In this document: piece after piece, positions 31,486-39,075 of the stretch | How positions within the stretch are numbered: position 1 is the first letter of the stretch | How the letters are laid out: every line of letters begins with the position of its first letter | NCBI GenBank assembly: GCA_002403095.1 | Contig: DHHC01000016.1 | Location: 1 to 64,000, forward strand | Length of the DNA: 64,000 nt | Direction: 5' to 3' | Source of the DNA: Leptolinea sp. UBA4782 | GTDB taxonomy: Bacteria > Chloroflexota > Anaerolineae > Anaerolineales > Anaerolineaceae | The notes under the pieces: model-generated | What the model saw: only the letters and a program-made list of their open reading frames with translations | Told to the model about the DNA's origin: nothing | Databases searched by the model: none | Program-made: the position numbers and the translations under genes

Positions 31486-32225
31486 GGGGCGATTTTCTCC
31501 ATCAATGCCAGAGTGGAGGCGATAACCTGGTTCCATTGTTCAGCGGCGGTAATCATTGCAGCCTTATCCCCTTTTTGCAACCCGTAATCGCCAAACTGGG
31601 CATGGTTGCCGCCTTCTATCTCCACAAAAACGGTGGATGTGGGAAGCAATGCACGCGAAGCTTCAATGTCAGCCCCGGAAGTCAGCCCGTCGTTGGTAGC
31701 ATAAATTGACGTAACCAGCAGGTCATACTGTGACAGGTCATCTGATGCGGCAGGGTATGACGCCCATAAAACCAAACCTTTTACGGCAGCGGGGTTCTCC
31801 AGTGCAAACCGGGCAGCCATTGCTCCGCCCAGCGAATGACCACCGATGGCCCAGGTTGTGATCTGCGGATATGCGCTGATAATCTGGTTTGCCTTATTCG
31901 GTGAAAAGACAGCCAGGTTGAAAGGCATGTCCGGCACCACGACCACATACCCGGCCTGGGCAATCTTCCACAGCAATGGTGAGTAAGCCCGGAAATCGAC
32001 ATTTCCGCCGGGATAGAAGATCAGCCCGGTTTCAGGCTGCGATACTGCAGGGGAGAAAATGATCCAGCCCGGCATCTGGACTGCTGTTACCAAGCCTCCG
32101 GACTCGAGTGCAGAATAGGACGCTTCGCCCGGAGGGGCGGGAAAAGATGCCCAGGCTGAAAAAGCCAGGAACACAAGCAGGATTGCGCCCAGGACGAAAG
32201 CGGCAATTTTTTGAATTTTTTTCAT
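31482..32225 (-). CDS. Exported or membrane-anchored alpha/beta hydrolase
   Basis: About 247 residues. A signal or anchor helix (IAAFVLGAILLVFLAFSAWA) is followed by a dienelactone-hydrolase-like fold: GLIFYPGGNVDFRAY (oxyanion), AIGGHSLGGAMAARFAL (nucleophile Ser) and a His in GGNHAQFGDYG; the Asp lies in the TNDGLTSGADI stretch. Related to DUF-type alpha/beta hydrolases such as the PF12695 group. The ATG at 32225 was chosen because it gives a proper signal segment; the frame extends further but with non-coding character. It overlaps the transporter by 4 bases. Confidence 0.82.
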   Translation of the reverse strand: MKKIQKIAAFVLGAILLVFLAFSAWASFPAPPGEASYSALESGGLVTAVQMPGWIIFSPAVSQPETGLIFYPGGNVDFRAYSPLLWKIAQAGYVVVVPDMPFNLAVFSPNKANQIISAYPQITTWAIGGHSLGGAMAARFALENPAAVKGLVLWASYPAASDDLSQYDLLVTSIYATNDGLTSGADIEASRALLPTSTVFVEIEGGNHAQFGDYGLQKGDKAAMITAAEQWNQVIASTLALMEKIAP

Positions 32226-32286
32226 GGTTATTTCATTGTAAACGGGGAAAGAGGAAGTTGCAATCCTGTTTACAATCCTGTAATGC

Positions 32287-32979
32287 TTATAGTTTTCGCG
32301 CAGCTGTCTGCCAGATGGCATCAAACATTGTGGCAGTTAACCGGCCGGTCTGGGTGTTTTGCCGGCTGGGATGGTATGAAGCCAGCAGCCAGGGCAAACC
32401 CGCCGGCAGCGAAAAAAAAGCTCCATGGGAAAAAGGATAAGCACTTCTAGATTCCCCAGCCGGAAGGAAGATGTCCAGTACTTCATCAAATGCGATCTTG
32501 CCCAAGGCAACAATGCCCTGGACTTGATTTAAGAGGGCGATTTCTGCCAGCAGGTACTTGCGGCAATTCTTGATCTCCTGCGGTGCAGGTTTATTCCCGG
32601 GCGGAGCGCAGCGGCAGACAGCGGTAATGAAGACATCCTTGAGCCTTAAGCCATCGTTGCGGTCGGCGCTGGCCGGCTGGTTCGCAAAACCTTCCCGGTG
32701 TAAAGCAGTATACAGAAACTCGCCGGAAGCGTCCCCGGTAAACATCCTGCCAGTACGGTTGGAACCGTGCGCGCCGGGCGCCAACCCGATCACCAGTAAA
32801 CGAGCCCTGGTATCACCGAAACCAGGAACCGGCTTGCCCCAGTAGTCCCAATCCAGGTAAGCCCGGCGTTTCTCACGCGCCACCTGCTCACGCCAGGCAA
32901 CCAGCCTTTCGCAATCCCGGCAGGCGGTGAGGGTGCGATTGTGAATTTCCCAGTCCAATGCAGTCTTCGGCGCATTCAT
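32287..32979 (-). CDS. Uracil-DNA glycosylase, family 5 (UDGb)
   Basis: A 230-residue glycosylase of the family 5 type. Motif A is IGLAPGAHGSNRTGRMFTGD; an Fe-S-cluster-like set of Cys residues (Cys17, Cys20 in TACRDCERL, CRCAPPGNKPAP, NCRKY) is present; motif B is SYHPSRQNTQTG. These enzymes excise uracil, hypoxanthine and other deaminated bases. The start codon lies 3 bases after the GlsB-like gene's stop. Confidence 0.9.
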   Translation of the reverse strand: MNAPKTALDWEIHNRTLTACRDCERLVAWREQVAREKRRAYLDWDYWGKPVPGFGDTRARLLVIGLAPGAHGSNRTGRMFTGDASGEFLYTALHREGFANQPASADRNDGLRLKDVFITAVCRCAPPGNKPAPQEIKNCRKYLLAEIALLNQVQGIVALGKIAFDEVLDIFLPAGESRSAYPFSHGAFFSLPAGLPWLLASYHPSRQNTQTGRLTATMFDAIWQTAARKL

Positions 32980-32982
32980 CGT

Positions 32983-33234
32983 TTATCGGCGTTTATACAT
33001 CCCTGTAACCAGCAGCAGAAGAACAGAACCGAGAACTGCGATTCCCAACCCGGTCAAATTGAAGGAGATAGCGCCATTACCCCCGATCAGGTTCACCAGG
33101 AACCCTCCAATAACAGCTCCAAGAACGCCGACTAGAATATTTGCCAGGCAGCCCATGCGCGAGTTGCGCCCCATAATCATGCTGGCAATCCAGCCTGCTA
33201 TTGCTCCAAGAACAATCCAGCCTAACAGACCCAT
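32983..33234 (-). CDS. GlsB/YeaQ/YmgE family small membrane protein
   Basis: An 83-residue protein with three hydrophobic Gly-rich helices: GLLGWIVLGAIAGWIASMIM, then NILVGVLGAVIGGFLVNLIG, then a last helix ending in MYKRR. It matches the transglycosylase-associated (GlsB/YeaQ/YmgE) stress-protein family. Function is not established. It sits between udgB and queA on the same strand. Confidence 0.88.
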   Translation of the reverse strand: MGLLGWIVLGAIAGWIASMIMGRNSRMGCLANILVGVLGAVIGGFLVNLIGGNGAISFNLTGLGIAVLGSVLLLLVTGMYKRR

Positions 33235-33254
33235 TACAGACCTCCTTTAGAGTA

Positions 33255-34274
33255 TTACAAGATCAGCATTGCATCGCCAAACGAGTAGAACCGGTAGCCT
33301 TCATTTACAGCTGTCTGGTATGCTGAAAGCATGCGTTCCCTGCCTGCAAACGCGCTGACCAGCATCAACAAGGTAGAGCGCGGTAAGTGAAAGTTGGTGA
33401 TCATGGCATCCACCGCTCTAAACGTATACCCTGGTAAGATGAACAAACTGGTAGCACCGGCAAATGCCCCTACCCGTTTACCCGGGGCAGCATATTGGGT
33501 GCCGGTTTCCAGAGTGCGCACACTGGTGGTACCGGCAGCGATCACCCTACCCCCATTAGCACTGGCTTCATTAATAATCCTGGCAGCTTCTTCGGTTAGT
33601 TCACACCACTCGGTATGGATAACATGCTCCTCTGCATTCTCCTCTGTTACCGGGGCAAATGTATCCAACCCGACATGCAATGTCAGCCTGGCGATCTTGA
33701 TTCCTTTTTGTTCCAGCCTCTCAAGGAGCGCCGGGGTAAAGTGCAGACCGGCAGTCGGCGCTGCGGCGGACCCCTCCACGCTGGAATAAACAGTCTGGTA
33801 GCGTTCCGGGTTCGATAGGTGCACATGGATGTATGGCGGCAAAGGCATCTCTCCAACCTTGCTGAGAAAAGGCTCCACCGGCAGGTCAAAAACCACCCGC
33901 CTGCGGCTTCCGCCCAGGTCTTCCTGGACGGTTGCCATCAGGTTGTCAGCTACTACCAGTTTCGTGCCTTCCCTGACCTTCTTGCCCCCAACCAGGGCTT
34001 CCCAGCCGGTATCCCCCTCCTTGCGCAATAGGAGCAGTTCCACCCTGCCCCCGGTCAGCTTATGAGCCATCACCCTGGCAGGGATCACCCGGGTCTGGTT
34101 GAGAACAAGCACATCACCGGGATGGAAATAATCCAGAATCTGGTGAAACACGCGGTGCTGCAGTGAATCGCTGTGACGGTCCAGTACCAGCAGACGGGAG
34201 GAATCACGCGGTTCGATTGGTTCCTGGGCAATACATTCAGGCGGCAGATTGTACTGGAAATCTTCGGTCTTCAT
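33255..34274 (-). CDS. queA: tRNA ribosyltransferase-isomerase QueA
   Basis: A 339-residue enzyme that moves the ribosyl group of S-adenosylmethionine to preQ1 in tRNA, making epoxyqueuosine. Signatures: FQYNLPPECIAQEPIEPRDS at the start, FHPGDVLVLNQTRVIPARV, GLHFTPALLERL, TLHVGLDTFAPV and TNFHLPRSTLLMLVSAFAGR. Length and motif order match. RuvB lies immediately upstream (24 bases), a common gene pair, and the queuosine precursor carrier is downstream. Confidence 0.95.
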   Translation of the reverse strand: MKTEDFQYNLPPECIAQEPIEPRDSSRLLVLDRHSDSLQHRVFHQILDYFHPGDVLVLNQTRVIPARVMAHKLTGGRVELLLLRKEGDTGWEALVGGKKVREGTKLVVADNLMATVQEDLGGSRRRVVFDLPVEPFLSKVGEMPLPPYIHVHLSNPERYQTVYSSVEGSAAAPTAGLHFTPALLERLEQKGIKIARLTLHVGLDTFAPVTEENAEEHVIHTEWCELTEEAARIINEASANGGRVIAAGTTSVRTLETGTQYAAPGKRVGAFAGATSLFILPGYTFRAVDAMITNFHLPRSTLLMLVSAFAGRERMLSAYQTAVNEGYRFYSFGDAMLIL

Positions 34275-34298
34275 TTTGGGTACTGAGGGGTCACCGGA

Positions 34299-35330
34299 TC
34301 AAATCAAACGGGGTTGGGTATCGTCCCGCTCAACCACCGGGATGTTGAGATGCTCATAGGCCAGGCGGGTGGTAACCCTGCCCTGGGGTGTCCGTTCCAG
34401 GAAGCCCAGCTGCAGCAGGTAAGGCTCAACAACATCCATGATGGTATCCGGTTCTTCGCTGATCGAAGCAGCAATGGTGCTCAACCCGACCGGTCCCCCA
34501 GAATATTTTTCGATAATGGTCAGGAGAACACGCCGGTCCACATCATCCAGCCCGAGCTCATCCACATTCAGCAGGCTCAATGCATCCTGTGCCAGGGTTT
34601 TGGTAATGGATCCATCAGCCCGCACCTGGACATAATCTCGCACCCTGCGCAACAGGCGCAGCGCCACCCGAGGTGTACCGCGCGCCCGCAGGGCGATCTC
34701 TTCCACACCTCCGTTGTCAGCCCTGACCCCGAACAGGTTTGCTGCCCGCTCGACAATGCTCATCATCGCCGGCAGCTCGTAGTAATCCAGCCGGTAGACC
34801 GCTCCGAAACGTGCCCGCAGTGGTGCACTGACCAGTGCCAGGCGGGTGGTTGCCCCAATCAGGGTAAAGCGCGGCAGTTTCAGCCGGATCGAGCGGGCTG
34901 AAGGTCCCTTGCCGATAACGATATCCAGCGCAAAATCTTCCATGGCCGGGTAAAGGACCTCCTCAATCGTTTTCCCCAACCGGTGAACCTCATCAATGAA
35001 CAGGATATCTCCCGCCCGCAGGTTGGTAAGGATGGCAGCCAGGTCACCAGGGCGTTCAACCGCCGGGCCGGCAGTGATTTTGATGTTGACCTTCATTTCG
35101 TTGGAAAGGACATGCGCCAGGGTGGTCTTGCCCAGCCCGGGCGGTCCGTAAAAAAGGACATGGTCAAGGGGTTCGCCCCGTTTTTGGGCTGCCGCTATCA
35201 GGATGGCAAGATTCTCCCTGACCTGGTCCTGGCCGATCACATCCTTGAGGGTTTTCGGGCGCAGTGCCTGGTCCAGGCGGTCGTCAGGGCGGGCTTCAGG
35301 TGAAACCAGGCGGGGTGAATTGTCATCCAT
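34299..35330 (-). CDS. ruvB: Holliday junction branch migration helicase RuvB
   Basis: A 343-residue AAA+ motor that drives branch migration with RuvA. Motifs: LRPKTLKDVIGQDQVRENL, Walker A GPPGLGKTTLAHVL, Walker B LFIDEVHRLGKTIEE, sensor 1 IGATTRLALVSAPLRARFG, arginine finger and winged helix (GRVTTRLAYEHL). No ruvA or ruvC in view. A TATAAT box ends only 7 bases before the ATG, suggesting a very short or absent leader. Confidence 0.96.
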   Translation of the reverse strand: MDDNSPRLVSPEARPDDRLDQALRPKTLKDVIGQDQVRENLAILIAAAQKRGEPLDHVLFYGPPGLGKTTLAHVLSNEMKVNIKITAGPAVERPGDLAAILTNLRAGDILFIDEVHRLGKTIEEVLYPAMEDFALDIVIGKGPSARSIRLKLPRFTLIGATTRLALVSAPLRARFGAVYRLDYYELPAMMSIVERAANLFGVRADNGGVEEIALRARGTPRVALRLLRRVRDYVQVRADGSITKTLAQDALSLLNVDELGLDDVDRRVLLTIIEKYSGGPVGLSTIAASISEEPDTIMDVVEPYLLQLGFLERTPQGRVTTRLAYEHLNIPVVERDDTQPRLI

Positions 35331-35337
35331 GCAATTG

Positions 35338-35343
35338 ATTATA
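35338..35343 (-). promoter_or_regulatory. Probable -10 box of ruvB; transcript may be leaderless
   Basis: TATAAT on the minus strand at 35343-35338, with the ruvB ATG starting 8 bases further on; the expected transcription start is at or next to the ATG. No clear -35 and no ribosome-binding site are present. Confidence 0.5.
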
Positions 35344-35379
35344 CCTCAAGCAGTTTTTCCGGGAATCCAGCGGTGCACA

Positions 35380-35399
35380 ATACGGTTCTGCCGTATAAT
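35380..35399 (+). promoter_or_regulatory. upp -10 box overlapped by an inverted repeat
   Basis: ATACGG-TTCTG-CCGTAT (35380-35396) is an exact inverted repeat whose right arm runs into the TATAAT at 35394-35399. The upp ATG is 30 bases on. It may be an operator; the -35 region is poor. Confidence 0.5.
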
Positions 35400-35428
35400 T
35401 TTATTAAATCCCTCTCTGGAGAACCGCC

Positions 35429-36055
35429 ATGCCTAACCTATATGTATCCACTCATCCCCTGGTAGCCCATAAACTGACAATACTGCGCAGCAAGGATACC
35501 GAACCCAAGAAATTCCGTGAACTGGTCGGTGAGCTGGCCGGACTGCTGGCTTACGAAGCCACCAGTGATCTTGTTATCAAGCCAGTGCGGGTGCAGACTC
35601 CCCTGAAGGAGACTGATGGTTACCAGTTGGTGCACAAAATCGGGCTGATCCCAATCCTGCGGGCCGGGCTGGGGATGGTGGAAGGGGTGTGGAATTTTAT
35701 GCCTTCAGCGGAGGTCTGGCATATCGGCATCTACCGTGATGAAAAGACACTGAAGCCGGTGCAGTATTACAACAAGCTGCCCATTGAACCTACCGTTTCG
35801 GTTTGCCTGATTCTGGATCCAATGCTGGCGACAGGCGGTTCAGCGGTGGCAACCGTGGATATCCTCAAACAATGGGGAGTGAAGCGCATCAAGTTCGTGG
35901 GGTTGATCGGCGCACCGGAAGGAATTGCGCATCTCCAAAACAGCCATCCGGATGTGCCCATCCACCTGGCAGCAGTGGATGAACGCCTCAATGAGAACGG
36001 CTACATTCTACCTGGATTGGGAGACGCAGGCGACCGCCAGTTCGGTACTGCCTAG
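35429..36055 (+). CDS. upp: Uracil phosphoribosyltransferase
   Basis: A 208-residue pyrimidine-salvage enzyme joining uracil and PRPP to UMP. Motifs: YVSTHPLVAHKLTILRSKDT at the start, GLIPILRAGLGMVEGV, the PRPP loop LILDPMLATGGSA, and the uracil-binding end YILPGLGDAGDRQFGT. Length is normal. GGAGAACCGCC precedes the ATG. It is divergent from ruvB and converges on moaA with 6 bases between stops. Confidence 0.96.
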   Translation: MPNLYVSTHPLVAHKLTILRSKDTEPKKFRELVGELAGLLAYEATSDLVIKPVRVQTPLKETDGYQLVHKIGLIPILRAGLGMVEGVWNFMPSAEVWHIGIYRDEKTLKPVQYYNKLPIEPTVSVCLILDPMLATGGSAVATVDILKQWGVKRIKFVGLIGAPEGIAHLQNSHPDVPIHLAAVDERLNENGYILPGLGDAGDRQFGTA

Positions 36056-36061
36056 GCTGGG

Positions 36062-37048
36062 CTACCCGCCGATCTGCATCATGCAGCGGCCGGTTGAACT
36101 GTAATGGCTGGTGATTTCATGCCCGCCGGGCTTTAATAGAACTGCTTTCTGCAGCAGCGGCAGAATATCTTCCCCCTTGCGGATTGCTTCCCTTAGGGGG
36201 ATTTCAATTTCGCTCAACAAGCAGGGCCGAAGATTGCCGTCGGCTGTCAAACGCAGGCGGTTGCATTCATCACAGAATTTTTCGCCGATGGGTGAGATAA
36301 AGCCGATAGTTCCCTTTGCACCGGGGATGCGGTAGTATTTGGCAGGTCCGCTGCCATCCATGTCATGTACAGCCTGCAGGTTGTAAGTCTGCAAGATCTG
36401 GAGCATTTCCTGCTTGGAAACATAGGCATCCTCAGGTGGAAGGAATCCGTCTCCCCAAGATTCCTGGTTCTTCACCGGCATCAATTCGATGAAGCGGATG
36501 TTCCACGGCTTATCCACACTCAGGTGCGCCAGGGCAGGAATTTCCGTATCATTTAGACCCCGGATCACAACAGCATTCAACTTGATGGGTTGCAGGCCGG
36601 CAGCTTCAGCTGCCAGGATACCAGCCCAAACTTTTTCAAATGACCCAACCCTGGTAATCTTTTTAAATTTTTCGGGATCGAGGGTATCCAGACTGATATT
36701 GACCCGGTTGAGCCCGGCTAGTTTTAATCTGGCAGCATACTCTTCCAGTAAAAGCGCATTGGTGGTCAGGCTGATATCCGTGATCTGCGGGACAGAACGG
36801 ATCATCTTGATCAATTCAACAATATCTTCCCTCACCAGCGGCTCACCGCCAGTCAGGCGGATTTCCGTCACCCCGTTATCAGCAGCTATCTGCACAATTT
36901 TGAAGATCTCTTCATACCGCAAAATGGAATCATGCGATTGGCGAACAATACCTTCCGCTGGCATACAGTATGCACAGCGCAGGTTGCAGCGGTCAGTGAC
37001 CGAAATTCTCAGGTATGTGATCTTTCGCCCAAATGTATCAATAAGCAT
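36062..37048 (-). CDS. moaA: GTP 3',8-cyclase MoaA (molybdopterin synthesis)
   Basis: A 328-residue radical-SAM enzyme for the first step of molybdenum cofactor synthesis. The SAM cluster motif is TDRCNLRCAYCMP (Cys-x3-Cys-x2-Cys); LTGGEPLVREDI is the SAM-binding GGEP; the C-terminal cluster is FCDECNRLRLTADGNLRPCL, and the protein ends in Gly-Gly, needed for activity. All are intact. GGAG before the ATG at 37048 favours it over a GTG two codons upstream. No other moa genes are in the window. Confidence 0.95.
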   Translation of the reverse strand: MLIDTFGRKITYLRISVTDRCNLRCAYCMPAEGIVRQSHDSILRYEEIFKIVQIAADNGVTEIRLTGGEPLVREDIVELIKMIRSVPQITDISLTTNALLLEEYAARLKLAGLNRVNISLDTLDPEKFKKITRVGSFEKVWAGILAAEAAGLQPIKLNAVVIRGLNDTEIPALAHLSVDKPWNIRFIELMPVKNQESWGDGFLPPEDAYVSKQEMLQILQTYNLQAVHDMDGSGPAKYYRIPGAKGTIGFISPIGEKFCDECNRLRLTADGNLRPCLLSEIEIPLREAIRKGEDILPLLQKAVLLKPGGHEITSHYSSTGRCMMQIGG

Positions 37049-37135
37049 ACGCACTCCAAGACTTCCGCTATGATACCATGATTACGCTGGGGTTGTTTGC
37101 TTGCGGTCAGATAATGCCTGTGTTAAACTCATAGA

Positions 37136-39067
37136 ATGCCAGCTGTAAACCAGAGTCTTTTTGAGGAAGCCTATCTGGCTTTTCAGGAGGGGAGATTATC
37201 CAACGCGCGTGAAATCTTAACCCGCTTGATCAAAAGTGAACCCGGCAATGCCCAGTACTGGCTGCTGATGAGTGCTGTTGTAGAGAGTGAGAAAGAGAAG
37301 TTCTTCTGCCTGCAGGAGGTCCTGAAGCTTGAACCGCAACATCCTGCTGCTCGCCAGGGGCTGGTCATGCTTGGCAAGCTGCCTGCCCAGCCGGACCTGG
37401 CAGTGCCAATGTCTAGGCAGCGGAAATCCTGGAAACTGCCGCCGCTTGAACCCGCAGTACCCGTAAAAAGAAAATCAAAACCGAACCCGCTCCGTATCCT
37501 GCTGCAGGTGGTAATCGCTGTTGTTTTCCTGTCTGCAGGAGCATTCCTGTTTTTCCAGTTCATTCCCAGCGGCGTCAGGAATGTGACCGTCTTACGCAGC
37601 CCGCTCATCACTGAAGGTCCAACCCCAACGTTCCTGCCTAAAAACACCTTGATCTATACCACACCTGAAACTATCGTGGGCGGACCTCCGCCGTTGTCAG
37701 CCCGGCTGGCAGCTACTTATACACCGACCCCCCTGTATGTGCAGACCCCCCATCCAATTGAAGCCTACAGTATTGGCCTCCGCCGCCTGGCAGCCCAGGA
37801 TTATCCATCCGCTATACTGTACTTCCAGCAGGCTGCAGACCTGGCGGCCGGTTCACCTGACCTGCAATATTACCTGGGCGAAGCTTACCGCCTGAACCAG
37901 GACACCGATAATGCCCGGCTGGCCTACCTGGAAGCGTTAAAGATTTCAGACAGCTTTGCGCCTGCATACCTGGGTCTCGGGCTGCTGCAGATGAATGCCA
38001 GTTCCCCTGACCTGGATACGGCTGCCGGCCAATTCAAAAAAGCGATGGAGCTGGACCCAGGATTGATTGAAGCCAGGCTTGCCTACGCTGAAGCTGCCGT
38101 GCGGCTAAATAATGCCCAACTGGCAGAAAAAGCTCTGGAAGATGTCGACAGCCAGGCAGCCAGTTCCGCCAGGTACCATTACCTGCTCGGCTACTCGCGC
38201 TACATCCAGGGTGACCTGGTGGATGCACAGGCTGAACTGGAGAGTGCGCTCCAGTTGGACATCACCAACCTGGAAGTCTACCGCTTGCTTGGAGAAATCT
38301 ATTGCAAACAGGAGCAGTATCCCGATGCGATCGAGATGCTTGAAACCGTTATCCTCTACGAGCCTGAAAATACTGATGCGCTGGCCTGGCTGGGACAGGC
38401 ATATTATGAAACAGGCAACGACAAGAAAGCATTGGAAATCCTGACGGATGCTATCGATAGCGGCATCCGCAGCGCCAAGCTGTTATCCATCCGGGGTCAG
38501 CTGTACCTGGAAGAAAATGAAGTGGACAAGGCGATTGCCGACTTGAACGCTTCTCTAAAATTGGATAAAACCATCTTTGACACCAACCTGGCATTGAGCC
38601 TGGCTTTCCTTGAAAAAAAGCAGCCGGGAAATGCCTACATGCAATTGAGTGCAGCTGAAGCGTACTATGAAACCGATGCAGAGCATGCCAGCCTGTTGTA
38701 TTACCGTGCCCAGTCGCTGGAATTGCTGGATGAAACAATAGCTGCCATCCGGGATTGGAAAGCTTTGCTGGCATTGCCGGCGTCGAGTATGCCATCTGCG
38801 TGGAGACAACTGGCCAACCAGCGGCTTGAAATTCTATCCACGCCCACAGTAACCCCGGTAACACCCACACTCACCATGACCCACATGCCTTCGCGGACGC
38901 CAACCATCACGATTACCCGCCTGCCAACCCTGACTAAAACACAAACTGTAACCAGGCTGCCCACACAAACCAGGACCGTCACACTCACCCGCCTTCCCTC
39001 CATGACAATTACGGTAACTCCGACAGTGAAGCCAACCGCCACACCCACGCCTGTAAGTACCAAATGA
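37136..39067 (+). CDS. Membrane TPR-repeat protein with Thr/Pro-rich tail
   Basis: A 643-residue protein. Residues about 8-80 are an N-terminal TPR pair (AREILTRLIKSEPGNAQYWL). A membrane helix follows (LLQVVIAVVFLSAGAFLFFQ), then a Thr/Pro linker. Residues about 215-560 carry a run of TPR repeats (ADLAAGSPDLQYYLGEAYRL, LGQAYYETGNDKKALEIL and similar). The last 70 residues are a TPT/LPT repeat. Such proteins scaffold envelope complexes. It is 8 bases upstream of the PBP-like gene and may work with it. Confidence 0.85.
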   Translation: MPAVNQSLFEEAYLAFQEGRLSNAREILTRLIKSEPGNAQYWLLMSAVVESEKEKFFCLQEVLKLEPQHPAARQGLVMLGKLPAQPDLAVPMSRQRKSWKLPPLEPAVPVKRKSKPNPLRILLQVVIAVVFLSAGAFLFFQFIPSGVRNVTVLRSPLITEGPTPTFLPKNTLIYTTPETIVGGPPPLSARLAATYTPTPLYVQTPHPIEAYSIGLRRLAAQDYPSAILYFQQAADLAAGSPDLQYYLGEAYRLNQDTDNARLAYLEALKISDSFAPAYLGLGLLQMNASSPDLDTAAGQFKKAMELDPGLIEARLAYAEAAVRLNNAQLAEKALEDVDSQAASSARYHYLLGYSRYIQGDLVDAQAELESALQLDITNLEVYRLLGEIYCKQEQYPDAIEMLETVILYEPENTDALAWLGQAYYETGNDKKALEILTDAIDSGIRSAKLLSIRGQLYLEENEVDKAIADLNASLKLDKTIFDTNLALSLAFLEKKQPGNAYMQLSAAEAYYETDAEHASLLYYRAQSLELLDETIAAIRDWKALLALPASSMPSAWRQLANQRLEILSTPTVTPVTPTLTMTHMPSRTPTITITRLPTLTKTQTVTRLPTQTRTVTLTRLPSMTITVTPTVKPTATPTPVSTK

Positions 39068-39075
39068 GGTGAGTT

